Source: Maylandia zebra (taxonomy: Eukaryota > Chordata > Actinopteri > Cichliformes > Cichlidae). Taken from it: DNA of 64,000 nt. Shown here piece after piece: positions 13,601 through 25,675 of the stretch (positions are counted from its first letter, which is position 1; every line of letters begins with the position of its first letter). Position numbers and translations under genes: made by a program. The stretch is from NCBI RefSeq assembly GCF_041146795.1, contig NC_135185.1:6559529-6623528 (forward strand), given 5' to 3'. The notes beneath the pieces were generated by a model. The model did not search any database, was not told the origin of the DNA, and was given only the letters and a program-made list of their open reading frames with translations.

Positions 13601-13967
13601 CAATAAGTTTAGCAATATCCGGGTCTCAGCATTAATTTTAAATTAAAAGTCTGCTGAAGTCGCACTCCATGTGTATGCGAAACATGAACTTAGAAAATTT
13701 AGGGGAAAACCCCATCCTTTAGGTTTTAAACAAACGAATTAGAAATAGAGGCATAAAATCGTTTTAGCCACCTGATTTTTCTTTCAATGCCAGACTGCAA
13801 CTGTTACTTCTCTCAATTCCTCCATACTTTAGCTGTTTTATTTTGAAAGGAAAAGGAAACAATAAGCTTCTATTGACACATCCTCGTTCCCCATTGGCTG
13901 ACGTCGTGACGCTGTACGTGCGTAGGCGCTTCCTCAACTTGACTGCCTGCAAGCCGAAACATTGAAG
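13600..13967. promoter_or_regulatory. Shared head-to-head promoter of eif5 and vps29
   Basis: The eif5 leader (minus) and the vps29 start codon (plus, 13968) are separated by only about 0.4 kb. Close to the vps29 start there is an inverted CCAAT box (ATTGG at about 13893) followed at 13899-13906 by a CRE-like TGACGTCG. CpG dinucleotides cluster around these motifs. This arrangement is typical of bidirectional housekeeping promoters. The motifs are seen directly; bidirectional activity is inferred. Confidence 0.5.
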
Positions 13968-16900
13968 ATGGTGAGTATGAAATGGCGAAAAGGCCACGGG
14001 TTCTCACGTTTTCATTCGGTGTATCGAGCGCTCGACTTTTTATGAAACTAGCTGTCGACGTAAAGGGACCGTGATCATGGCTTCAGTTTCAGGCTGTGTT
14101 GCATTAAAGCTCAGTTCCGAGATGGATCAACGGATCACATGACAGTTGAGCAATTTAGTCTCCAAAATTCACCGGAACAAACTGCAAACACCCATAAAGT
14201 CACACATTTCCATTGCACAGCGGGCTCCCAGTGTGTCTTGCTTGTTCGTGAATCATTTTGTTATGTGTTTGATGGATATAACGACTTCTTTTACTTTTCC
14301 CTTTTTGTCAATGAGTTAGCTTCCGGAGCTAATAGAGCTAACACTTCATCTTACGATTTTACGAAGCACTTTCCTGGTCTGCTTTAATGTTTATCATCCA
14401 GCTAGCAGCCCGCACATGAGCAGTCATTTTTAAAATTTATTTATTTAATAACCCAGCTAAACAAGACTGTTGCTACTTTGGAACTACAACTCATAGGACT
14501 ACATTCATTTTGTTATGTTTTATAATTTCCAGGTTCTGTAGTTCGACATATTTATAAACACAAATACTTCGACACTAGACGATTCATCAGAGCTTAATTG
14601 CAGCCATCTATTTAATTTGCTTCACCGCATTATTTTTCATTTGCTCACTGTCAGGCGACTACAATATGTTTTGCTTAATGATTATCACTAACCATCGACC
14701 ATTAACAACTGTTTCAACCACATTGTTGTTTTAACCTTTTTTTTTTTTTTTGGTTTGTTTGAATGATTAATATCTGTCTACTTAATCCATTCACTTTTTA
14801 ATTTCTAATTTCAGTTTCCCCTTCTTGTCCCCACTGTTTCTTGTCTTTATTTTCATTTTTAAAATTTTGTTTTTGTATTTCTTTACATCAATCTCTGATC
14901 ACGCCTCATGTTGATCTCTCCACGCACATCATGCCTTCCTCTCTATCTCACCCCACCACCGCACTCTGCCTTTTTTGCCTGTCTCCAAACAACCAGGCTG
15001 GTCACCGGGTAAGTGTTCCCGCTCTGTCCTGGATCCCTGTTTTCTGATCGCTCCTCTGCCTGGCTCACTAACATGGGACTGGGATTGCACGGCCCCAGAG
15101 GTCTGCTGTTTCTGCATCTCTTGCACAAGTAGCTGCTGCTCCTATAGCAACTGCAGTGCACTGAACTGTTGCCTAAGCAATATTAATAAGACACTAATCA
15201 GTTACAAGAAATCCACTAAACGTAACACAGCAGGAAGCTAAAGATGTTTCAAAGTCTAAACTACTAAATTATATTATCTTTTCTTTTTTGGGGGGGGGGG
15301 ATTCATCTGTTTTTAGAGAGGGTAAACTGGTCTTTACTAGGACAGAAGATAACATGATTGCACAAATTCAGATCAAGTGTAATATTGTAATATAAAATTT
15401 TGAACATGGTCTAACATACTTTTGTGCATCAGTCCTGGTTTGTCTTAATGTTCACCAGTTGAATTCAGACTTTTCTTTTTTTTCTACCCAAGTCATCACA
15501 TACGATCACAGCCATTGCTCAGAATTTCTGTGCTGGCTAGTAGTTAAAAATATTTGTAGGTTTAATGTTTAATATAAACTCCCGGTTTTAATGGTGTTTG
15601 TTTCTCATAGACTCTTGGTGCAGTGTAAAAACATAACTACCTCTTTTATCTGCCATTGAGCGTCTGAAATCCAGCTGTGCCAATTCAAACCATATTTTTC
15701 TGCCGTGGGCTGTCTTCCAGTTGTGTCGAAAGTTACTTTCACAATCATCATCATCATCGTCGTTTATTTGTATAGCACTTTAAGAACACACCAGGCAGAC
15801 CAAAGTGCTGAACAACACAGATCAAAACAACTACCAAATTAAAAATACCTTAAAATCATTACATACAATAAAATAAATAAGAAGGTGTCAGTTTCCTACA
15901 GAGTTAAAAGCCAGGGAATAAAAATAGGTTTTCAATCTGGACAATGCCCAGTTTGGACTCAGACACTCAATTTAGTCAGATCTTTACTCACAACTGTTGC
16001 TTTTTTTCCCCAGATTTGAGCTTTTTGAGTGAAACCTGTTTATCCACTGTACTAAATTAATCTGTGCAATAATATTAAACTGTTCTGAAAAAAGTACAGG
16101 AGAATTTAACAATAACTAACAGAGGAGTGTAGCGGTTATGGTGGAATCTGTTTGCATTATTCTCTCCTGCAGAATTGACCAGTGGCGTCCCGCAGGGCTC
16201 TGTCCTCGGCCCACTTCCCCTTTCTGTATTCTTATGCTGCAGCATGCAGGCTGTAGCAGGGATGGGGCATAAATTTCTTTTCAAGGGACCACATGAGAAA
16301 TTGGGATTGTTGTGCCACACCAATAAGCTGAACTCGGCTCTGCTCAATATGAATTTTATCTCTTTATAAGCTTATTGGTGCGCCCCTTCTCAGCTGTCCC
16401 ATTTTCTAATCTGGCCCACTGGGAAAATGAAATGCTCAGCTATGGCAGAGAGCTCATCGGTGGGTAACTAACCTGTCTGTGTGTGTCTGTGCGATGATAT
16501 CAGTTGGTCCTGGTGTTAGGTGACCTGCACATCCCTCACCGATGCAACACGTTGCCAGCCAAGTTCAAAAAACTGTTAGTGCCGGGGAAGATCCAGCACA
16601 TTCTCTGCACAGGGAACCTCTGCACCAAGGAGAGCTATGACTACCTGAAAACCCTCGCTGGGGACGTCCACATCGTCAGAGGAGACTTTGATGAGGTTTG
16701 CGTCTGTGTGTGTGAACAATAAAATAAACCACGTAGAACATACTAATCACCATAAAACAATTTTATTTCAAAGAATGTTCAAAAACAGGGTTCAAATTAT
16801 GTCTACAAATTGTGTTTCTGCATATTAATAGCACTGATGAAGAACATCATTTGCTGTTCCTAAAGACTGATTGCTCTGTAATTAAATTGTAATTGCTGTT

Positions 16901-18720
16901 CTCTCAAACTGAGATTTATCCATGTAGATCATGATTTTCAAAAATGATCCCATTGAGGACACGACATCTTTTAAATATAGCTCATTCTGCCATTTGCTGT
17001 CTGTTTTAAATGTGTGTATAATTAGTACTTTATTCCATAATTGGACTTGTCAGATAAAAGCAGTGTATAAAACTTACTTTACTCCATGTTTTTCCCATCT
17101 CTCATTTGTCCTCCTGATATTTTCTCAGAACCTGAACTACCCAGAGCAGAAGGTGGTCACAGTGGGCCAGTTTAAGATTGGACTCATCCACGGCCATCAA
17201 GTGATCCCCTGGGGCGACATGGCCAGCCTGGCACTCCTCCAGAGACAACTTGACGTTGACATCCTTATCTCTGGGCACACACACAAGTTTGAGGCATTTG
17301 AGAATGAAAATAAGTTTTACATAAACCCTGGTTCTGCAACTGGAGCCTACAGCGCCCTGGAAAGGTGGGAGCCAATATAAACCATGAATTGAGCTCTATT
17401 TAGGAGGCGAGTTAGCCATGTTTTCATGATTTTGACATTGGAAGGTTGGTGGTTTGAACCCTGGCTGCTTCAGCGAAAGTATCAGTATCTAGGTGCAAGA
17501 TACTGAACCCAGAGTTTCTCTTATTGAAATGTGAATATTAGATAGAAAGCAGTTACATTTCTACTTGAGTGCTCAAGTAGAGTAAAAGAGCACTGTATAA
17601 GACATACTTATAGACATTAAATTCTCATAGCCCTGCATAGAACAAGTACACAGCAATATACTACTCGACATGTACTGTGGAAAAAACACGGGTGATCTTA
17701 TACTGCAGTAAAAAAAGTGTTGAGAGTCACTGGGCAACCCGTCACTGTCCCTGCAACAACCAAGTAAAAAAAAGTAAAACATGCTCTGCACTTGTACAGT
17801 GTTTTACTGCTCTTAGCTGTGCACTCAGACACTTTCAGCGACAAGCCTCATACTTCCAAGCACGTTGTAACTTTCACGCACACACTCACACTCCAGTGGA
17901 TTCATCAGGCTTCAGTATCTTTCCCGAAGACACTTTAGCATGTGAACCAGACTGGAGGCTCTACATATTGAACCAAGCTGACAGAATTTCAGTATATTAA
18001 GATGCCCTGTTTTCCTTGTCATTGCAAAAAGACATTTTGACAGTTAGTTTGGTTGGTGTGTTTGAGATTATTTTCACAGTGAAATATCATATTTTAGTTA
18101 TGCATTTTCCTTAATATGCTACAATTTTTACAAACACCTAAAAATAATGAAAAATGCTCTTTCTGATGTGCAAAGTAGTAGAATATTTGGAACAATTTCA
18201 TATTTTGATAACTGATTCTAATTGGAGAACTGATCATCAGCAACTAAGAAAACTGATTGCTTCAAGCCAAATTATGGCATCTTTTAACATGAACTAGTTT
18301 TCCCACATTATAACAAAAACAGATTTTTGCTCATGTCGCATAATAGAACTCCATGCAGATAGTTCTGGATTGATGTTTGAGGTCTTTAGATATTTGTCTC
18401 TGAATTTTCTCATCCACACAGACGTAATGGCAGCAACTGAAATTCTGTAAATCCCGCTCAAAGCATTTACGTTTAACACAGATCTTCTAGGAAAGAAACA
18501 CTGTTGTGGATGTTTTTAATACTGAGGTGTTTGCAGTTAAAGGTTTTTTCATTAAACTGGGTGTAATTAAAGAAATGCATCTGTTTTTTTTCTCTCTCAC
18601 AGCAACATCATCCCCTCTTTTGTATTAATGGACATCCAGGCATCTACAGTGGTCACGTACGTTTATCAGCTGATCGGCGATGACGTCAAGGTGGAGCGAA
18701 TTGAGTACAAGAAATCTTAA
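13968..18720 (+). CDS. vps29: VPS29 retromer subunit, complete
   Basis: Coding exons are 13968-13970 (ATG only), 14997-15008 (12-nt microexon), 16504-16695, 17129-17364 and 18603-18720. Total is 561 nt, 186 aa, equal to the longer human isoform, which starts MAGHR. Skipping the microexon stays in frame and gives the 182-aa form. VPS29 is the retromer subunit that binds the VPS35 C-terminal solenoid and recruits regulators such as TBC1D5 and VARP on endosomes. It has a metallophosphoesterase fold but is regarded as catalytically dead. The fold's signature motifs are visible: [21 protein letters not shown] and SGHTHKFEA. The C-terminus ends RIEYKKS. Sequence is nearly invariant compared with mammals. 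The exon at 16504-16695 uses a weak donor (gtttgc), whereas the other donors are consensus. Neighbours: head to head with eif5, tail to tail with fam216a, as VPS29-FAM216A are in human. Confidence 0.97.
14997..15008 (+). CDS. vps29: vps29 alternative 12-nt microexon (AGHR)
   Basis: GCTGGTCACCGG is flanked by an aaccag acceptor and a gtaagt donor. It inserts Ala-Gly-His-Arg between the initiator Met and LVLVLGD. The same four residues mark the longer mammalian VPS29 isoform, so this is a conserved cassette exon and not chance sequence. Confidence 0.85.
15745..15965 (+). repeat. Teleost interspersed repeat (TATAGCACTTT core) in a vps29 intron
   Basis: The segment has the start typical of a common fish interspersed repeat (tttgtatagcactttaag, then accaaagtgctgaac). 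It continues to an 'aataaaaataggttt' motif. A diverged relative lies at about 27605-27930. I cannot assign the family name with certainty. Confidence 0.5.
16170..16245 (+). mobile_element. LINE reverse-transcriptase fragment
   Basis: A short stretch translates as [18 protein letters not shown], the conserved RT block around [10 protein letters not shown] of non-LTR retrotransposons (LINEs). Only this fragment is left, in vps29 intron sequence about 260 bp before the 16504 exon. It is a decayed insertion and not part of vps29. Confidence 0.7.
17400..17980. repeat. Two opposed SINE-like fragments in the last vps29 intron
   Basis: Around 17440-17520 (plus sense) there is 'gtggtttgaaccctggctgc' followed by 'aagatactgaaccc', typical of a tRNA-derived fish SINE. 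A reverse-oriented relative lies around 17860-17980 ('cccgaagacactttagcatg'). A third related copy lies at about 49800-49960. Family assignment (for example the cichlid AFC type) is a guess. Confidence 0.45.
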
Positions 18721-19085
18721 AGGAGAGCACAAAGAGATGGAGAAAAATTTGCATTAACAAGCCTCAGATTATATTTCATTCCTGTCCACCAGGGGGCGGC
18801 AGCTCCCTCAGAGTCACCAGAGTGTTAATGCTATGACTTCTGTAAGTTAACTCTAAAAGACCTGTGTATTATATTGTTTATATGTCATCAGCATTTGCTT
18901 ATACCTGAGCTGTCTTTTGGTAACTGTAGAGAATGCAATAATATTGGGTGCCATTTTTTTTTCCTTTGGGTTTTTTTGTTGTTGTTTTAATAAACACCCT
19001 CCTCACATCCTGTACATGTAACAGGCCATTGCTTCCTGTAGTTAGCCTCCTTTTATTCATTTCTTTCCCACAATAAAGATGTAAT
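18721..19085 (+). other. vps29: vps29 3' UTR with polyadenylation signals
   Basis: Downstream of the TAA at 18718-18720 there are AATAAA hexamers at about 18990 and about 19072 ('cacaataaagatg'). The second is probably the main one. This gives a 3' UTR of about 0.3-0.37 kb. Confidence 0.6.
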
Positions 19086-19464
19086 TTCACTCCATCTGTT
19101 GCTGTGTGTTAAATTATATTGACAGCAGTAATAGCTGTGCGTAAATAGTGTTTTGATATTTCATTTGGGAAATTCAAATTTATTTATACTTTTACTCTTC
19201 TGTCTTGAAAAATTTGAGGATAACGCAACGTGCTTATTTGAAAAAGAAATCCCCCTAAGTATCAATGCACATAATACTGGAGCTTTGTGATACCACACAG
19301 ACAGAAAAAGCCTCCCTGTTCCTGATTTCAGGCTACTGAAATGTTTAAGCCTCTGTCTGGCTTGGTGTACATCGCTCTTTTATACTCAAAGCTGTTTGCT
19401 TCTCTGAAAATTGCAAAGCATTGATTTTTTGCCATGAGGGAATTATGATCATCTTTGCATATAT

Positions 19465-20501
19465 TATAGTATTGTCTAAATAAAAATAGTTATGCCCCCA
19501 TTAAATAACACACCTGGTACAAATCATGATTACAAAAAGGTGGAAATGATTATTAAAATGTCTTTGAACCACATAATAACATTATTGGCGGGGCCATGGC
19601 AAACATAAGCAGGATACATTAGGTTTCAGGTTACCTTAAATAATAGTTTAAAAAAGGCCCCTAACTCAAGTGATGAACCAGTGTTGTCTCTGCACATAAC
19701 AGACAACTTGGCAAATCTATGAAAAATGCCCAAGAAAGCAGTCTGACAGACATGAAATAGTATTTTTGCACGAAAGAATGTGATTCGTAAAAAGCTATCA
19801 GCTAAAAACTTGGCATATCTCAGCACAGTGTGCAGTGTGGCCTTCACAAATTTGGGGAAACTGGACCAGTAGAGGACAAAAGAAAAAGTGGCAGGTCTAA
19901 AAAAATCTATTTACAGCATACATTTTTTGGATATGACTCATCTTTTAGAAATTAAAAAAAAAAAAAAATCCAGCAAAGACCTGACACGGGGCTAGAGACT
20001 CTTCAGTTGATGAATAAGTGGACTGAAAATCAGTGGCAACAGGTCTTAAGGTGTGGTGAGTCGAAATCTGAAATTTTTGGTTCTAATCAGCCGCTTGTGA
20101 AAATTAACAGAAATGTGAAAGCAGAAAAGTATCATCAGACTTTAATCCACCATTTAAAACAATCTAGAAAGCATCTGATTGGCAGCACTTTCATTTTTCA
20201 GCAGGACAATAATCCTAAACGCTGCCAATTCAGTAAAAGCATACCCGGACAGAAAACCCCCATCAGTCATTGACTGGCCTTTCCCAAACCCCAGACCAGA
20301 ACATTACTGAAGCAGTGTGAGATCATCTTGGCAGAGAACAGAAGAAACAACAGCCAACATCCAAAGACGAGAGTTGAATGTCCTTGAAGAAGCCCGGAGA
20401 ACTATTCCTGAACACCAAAGAAATGACAGGAAAGCTGCCTTTTCTTGCAAAATATATTAAGAAATGATGGGGTGGCTAAAGACTTTTGCACAGGACTGTA
20501 A
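19465..20501 (+). mobile_element. Dead Tc1/mariner transposon copy
   Basis: The right end (about 20475-20501) reads, on the minus strand, 'tacagtcctgtgcaaaagtc', a Tc1/mariner-type terminal repeat. A degenerate inverted counterpart starts near 19465 ('atagtattgtctaaat...tatgccccca'), with TA at the edge. In between, plus-strand frames carry broken transposase blocks: a helix-turn-helix with TGPVEDKRKSGRSKK (about 19750-19900), ESKSEIFGSN (about 20060) and FQQDNNPK (about 20200). They are split by stops and frameshifts. Length of about 1.04 kb is short for a full element. This is a pseudogene copy between vps29 and fam216a. Confidence 0.75.
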
Positions 20502-21516
20502 AACAGATGAGTAGAAATTAATAGCAGTGACTATTAAAGTGAAAATACAAGTTCCTAAACAGATAAAACAAAAGAGACAGTCACACACAACTATAAACAT
20601 ATACATTTAAGAATTGCACATGCAGAACATAGATGTCAATGACTTTATTCTAAGTGAAAATAAAAAAAATAATACAGTTATCAGACCTCAGCATATCATC
20701 AATGCCTCTCTCAGAGAGTTTTCATCCATACTAGTTCACGTGAAGAATTTGAAGATTTTAAACTTTCCTGAATTCCAGAGGTACTTATGCAACTAATGCA
20801 TCCCAAAACATCTGTTTCATATCAACAATGGGAAACCTGTGTTAGCAGCAAAAAAGGGGGGAAAAAGGCTTTACTTTTTCCATTAACACTAAGAAAAAAA
20901 CATCCAAGTCGGCTTCATTTAGCCAAGGAAATGAAAAATGAAAGCAAACTCTTCTTTAAAGCAGCCAAAGAAACAGTATCTGCTCGTGATGAGCCTGTGG
21001 CCAGCACCAAGCGCTAAGCACGCCAGCACAGGCACGCACTTCCCATTATTCCTCTCTTTAACGGTAGCGATCACGTGACTTCATGGAAATCAAGTCTTCC
21101 AAAGGATTTCCCCCAGTCACAGAGGGCGCTACATTAACTTCATCTTTACGTCTTACAAAAACTGATCTTGCAGATGCATAAAACATCGTTTAAAGCTTAA
21201 ATAGGCTTAAAAAAAAGAAAAAAGAAAAACAGTTACACATTCTGATAAGGAGGAATTCTAACTTAACACAAAACTAAGACACAGCTGTACATTTAGAAGC
21301 TCACATACAGAGTATTTATTTCAACAAATACAAAGAATGCATGATCCAGATAACTGTAAACAATTTCTAGATGCAAGTGAAAATCTCAATTCAAAATTCC
21401 TGAAGCTTTCCTTTAAACACCAGTAGTGTCTGATCAGTATATACAGTATATATACTGGAAACTGCATTTTGTGGCGTTTAAGTAGCAGAAAGCGTCACTA
21501 TATTATTATAAAAGAA
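20502..21516 (-). other. fam216a 3' UTR and downstream sequence
   Basis: AT-rich sequence with several possible minus-strand AATAAA hexamers, for example near 20644 and 21316. It holds no coding exon I can support; the plus ORFs at 20614-21017 are low-complexity Lys-rich chance frames. The exact fam216a polyA site is not resolved. Confidence 0.4.
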
Positions 21517-24500
21517 TCACAAATCAGATAAGCTGTCACCGTCCCATCCTCCCACAGAGAGGGAGCTCAGACATTCACTCAGAGAATCATTTGGTCCTCC
21601 CTGCTCTTCTTCCTCATCCGACAGTCTGATCCTGGCTCCTGGCGAAAAATGAAATGTTTAACTCTACAGAAGAAAGTGAATATTTATAAGATAGTTGATA
21701 ATATTCTTGGTAACTGGCATACTCTCACTGGCTGCCTTATTATGTTGATTCTCTGTGGCAAAGATTCAACAAAGTGCAGGAAACATTGCTCAGAAGCTTT
21801 GGTTCATGTTGCTAAACATCCATGATGTAAATCTCCCATCTCACTACAAAAATTGCTCTACTTGACTGAGATCTGGTGACTGTGGAGGCCGTTTGAGTAG
21901 AGTGAACTCATCTTCATGTTCAAGAAACCAGTTTGACATGATTTATAACATGATACCCTATCATGGAGATGTAGCGCTCATAAAGGGTCAGACATGCACA
22001 ACACCCAGGTAGGCTGTGGCATTTACACAATGCTTGGCTAGTACTAAAGACCAAAAGTGTGCCAAGAAAAACATGAAAAAATGATATCCTCGCACTAGCA
22101 TCTACCTGTACTGTTGATCCAAGGCAGAATGGAGCCATGCTTTCATGTTGAATACTCCAAAATCTGTCAGTCTTCTATTGTCCAATTTTGGTGAGCCATC
22201 AGTTTCCCGTTCTTAGCTACAGGAGTGTCACCCAGTCTGCTGCTGTAGCCCATGTGCCTCAAAGTTTGATGTGTTGTATATTTAGAGATGCTCTTCTGCA
22301 TATCTGGATTGAAATAAGCTGATTTGTGAGTTACTGTTGCCTTCCTATCAGCTTAAATCGGTCTGGCCATTCTCCTCTGACATTAACAAGGCATTTTCAT
22401 TTTGCCTCTCACTGAAGACTTTCGTTTTCAAACGTTCTCTGTAAAGCCTAGAGATGCCTGTGTGGGAAAATCCCAGTAGATCAGCCATTTCTGAAATACC
22501 AGCCTATCTGTCACCAACAACTATGCCATGTTCAAAGTTACAAAAGTATCCTTCCTTCCTCATTCTGAGCCTCAGTGTGAACTTCAGCAGGTTATTTAAC
22601 CATGTGCCTTAATGCAGTGACTTGGCACCGTTTGCGTGTTTATGCGTGCATATTCCCATGTATTTGTGTTTATGAGCAGTTGAACAGGTGTAATTAAACT
22701 AAAATATAACATTTTTGAAGAAAGTTCCAAATAATTCCAAATGTTTTGCTGACTTGCTCCTCGGACTTTTCCTTCTCTGTGTTTGTGACCATGTGCACTT
22801 CTTAGCCTTTCTATGTGTTGATGCAGATGCATTAAAGGACCTGCAATTTCAAATATGTTACATTAAAAGTTTTGACTTCTCTTTCTTTTTAAAAAACATT
22901 TTCAATGTTCTCATTTTGAATAAAGTCTTCTTAAGTTCTCTGTATTGTAAGATCTTAACCTTACAATATGAAGCACTTTGATGCAACTGCTGTTGTGATT
23001 TTGCACCATATAAATAAAACTGAATTGAATTGAGAATTCTTTATCATTAAATAATATTATTTATGTTTTTTAAATTAATAGTTTTTTCTTTTTTTGTTTT
23101 CCCTTTCTCAGTGTTTTTCTCTCTTTGCTTTCCTTAGTCGGTACTTTCCAACCCAAGGGGAATTTTCTTTTTTTTCTTCTCCACACTGTTGCCAGTTGTT
23201 TGCTTGGGATTCTCGAGTTCCTATCTATAATGTATTGGGAACTTTACAGTATAAATTACCATGAAATGATGGTTCTTATATTTTACATTTTAAAAAATAT
23301 AAAGATGAGCTAAATATTGTGGCAAAAAGTTTTCATTTTAACTCTTTGCAAGTCTGAAAAGTAAACATGGAAATGAGCTGCTCGTTAAGTGCTTTCAAAA
23401 TCTCCATACGTGACAACTATAATTATCTACATGTGCAGACTAGTTCAGATGCGTAAGGCGTAAGGGTGTTAGAAGGACATATTAAAAAGGGAAATAAGGT
23501 GGGATAAAATAAAGCGATGATCCTTAGGATATTTAAAATATTGTAACTTCAGCTATCACTTGATAGCTCACGTCTCACCTGGCTTCTCTGTTCTTTGGGA
23601 CGGTTTTCTAGAATGTTTTGCACTGGTCTTGCTCTTGTTTTTTGACCCTGAAGAAACTTCCGATTGTGTTTTTGATAGATGATCCTCTCTGTCATTCTCA
23701 GGTGAGGCCACAGAAGCCTCAAAAAGTATGTCTCTTTTGTGGTTGTAGTCTATGACTACACAAAGACAAAACAAATATACAAAACAAACCACAGTGTGAA
23801 AGCCGTTACTCAGCCGTTGCTCAATGACTCACTGTAAAGGACTGTAACAGGATAAGTCAGATGCTTATCAGTGAAAGTGGTTTACAAACAGTTTAGAAAA
23901 ACAGAGAGATAGCACACAACAACAAGTTACATCTGAATTGTATTTATTTTATTTTGTTTTGGTTCTTCTCACCTGCTCGTATACACCTGTACTGCACGTT
24001 CATGTAGTGCTGGGTGACGAGGCGCCGGACATGCTCAGTGCTATAGGAAGCTGCAATGCTGTACAGATACTTCCTCTGAGCTGGTGTTAGTGCTGCATGC
24101 TAAGAGGCAGGCAGAGATCACTTTTCACTGGGATCCACACCGAACATATGAATCCACACGTGCAAACACATTTAGGTGTGGATGTTACAGAAGTTACAGA
24201 AGAAACAGAAATGTATGCTTTTGCCAGTGCTTCTAAAGTCCTCTGACTATGATGAGGGCACATTATTTGCTGATGATAGTGGACAAAAATGGTCTATAGC
24301 CCATACGATCAACAGTTTACCTTCAGAAATGAGGCTGTAGTCACACTTGTGGGGATTTGTATAGCTGTTAGGCGTTGATCAGCTGGTCTGCTGATTTTCA
24401 AACCGCTGTTGATGTTTCCAGCACTATTTTGAAATTCTGTTAGTAAATAGAAAACAGACATTTGGAAAAACTTGCATTTGAGGCTAATTGACATTTTTAC

Positions 24501-25675
24501 TTAGAGGCAGGATGTGAGGAACTATGGAGCTTCAGGTGAAACAGAGAGACTGAATAAATCAAGCAGGAAATAATGCACAGGTACTGACCCGCCCCTCTGT
24601 GACTGTGACAAAAGGCAACGTTACCACAAAGAGATGCAAAATAGCTACAAAGATACTCAAAGCGACTCCACATTGACCAATAGGAGATGCAAAATAATCG
24701 TGTCTGTAATTTCAAAAATGAAAATTTAAAACGGAAGACAAAAAGATGACAATTTTTATGCCATATTGACTTATTTAACTAATGTAACACTGGTTAACTA
24801 ATGGATGTTGGGTTCGGTTCTTCAGATGATTTCCTGTTGGATTTTGTGCCATGAAGGACTCTCAAATAAAAGATTTTAAAAGCTAAAAATCCACTCAAAG
24901 ACTTCTGGAGTTTTCTGGAATTCTTGCACACAAATTTGACCCATTTTGATGTTTGACAGCTGTAAAAATGACATAAATCTTCTTTTTTTAACCTGAAATT
25001 TGATGACTTTTCCTTAAGTGACCCAAAATACATTTACTATAAGATTATAAAGTGGTTTATAGTAAAGAGAAACCTCATTAATTCTTATTAATTAAGCATT
25101 CTTCATCCATGTATTAATGTCAGGTATTTATACATTCTAAATAGATCTGTAGTTCAAAATTTGATATGAACATTAATTAAGGGAAATTTTTGCAGTAGGT
25201 CAAATTGACCAGGGTCATATTAGGTCATCTGGAATATAGTCTATATAGTCTGCAAGAACCCAGAGATTTGCACATGGGCTCAGTTACACTGTCAAACCAA
25301 AAGGACTTCTAATTAAAAATCAGCACAAGTGAGCTTTCTTCCTGTTACCTATCAGGCCTGACCCCGGTCAGATTCAGGTGTGGGATTTCACCTGGTTTCC
25401 ACTTGTCCTCAATAACAAAAACCTTCCTCTCAAGTTTCAGTGCAGACAAGATGTAAGATGTTTGGTTTATTTAACCATGGAAGTAGCACATGCATATCTG
25501 AAATCTAACCCAAGGAAAAAGACTGAAATAGACACGATACAATGGATTCAATATGCAGAAGGGTTCAGTAGAGTGGCGTCACCGTGTGAGTTTCTTCATA
25601 AATCTGCTCATTTTTTTTTACTTTACTGCTCACGTGTTCATTTTTAATGATATGCAAAAATGTACACATACCCAT
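21517..25675 (-). CDS. fam216a: FAM216A homologue, complete
   Basis: Exons on the minus strand: 25699-25672 (28 nt, start codon 25675-25673 at its end), 24436-24321, 24099-23973, 23755-23579 and 21638-21517. CDS is 546 nt, 181 aa. The frame is continuous across all four junctions. The conserved core TAIQIPTSVTTASFLK-HAALTPAQRKYLYSIAASYS followed by HVRRLVTQHYMNVQYRCIRA matches human FAM216A (IRIPKTMTEAPFLKHPDLTTGQKRYLCSIAKIY...LMKRQYMHVL). After a Ser/Lys-rich linker (SSGSKNKSKTSAKHSRKPSQ), the acidic tail RIRLSDEEEE...SLSECLSSLSVG corresponds to the human SDDSESHMSEE...FMQSMSIEE end. Function is not established. The tail-to-tail neighbour is vps29, as in human 12q24. A 5' UTR exon probably lies near 25935-25985 (donor gtaagg). 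Degenerate Tc1 and LINE sequences occupy the large last intron. Confidence 0.85.
21830..22720 (-). mobile_element. Decayed Tc1-like transposon, transposase on the minus strand
   Basis: Plus-strand landmarks such as 'gatctggtgactgtggagg' (about 21870), 'catgctttcatgttg' (about 22137), 'tctattgtccaattttggtg' (about 22175) and 'ctggccattctcctctgac' (about 22363) follow the order of a widespread teleost Tc1-like element. In reverse complement they correspond to transposase blocks such as WPPQSPD, MVWG and ISRVYR regions. Stops and deletions are frequent. It ends near 'gagcagttgaacaggtgta' at about 22675-22693. The copy is dead and lies in the last fam216a intron. Confidence 0.65.
22940..23035 (+). 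repeat. Non-LTR retrotransposon 3' tail
   Basis: 'gaagcactttgatgcaactg...accatataaataaaactg' followed by gaattgaattga is the standard 3' end of a common fish LINE/SINE family, with its short terminal tandem repeat. It is isolated and 5' truncated. Confidence 0.5.
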
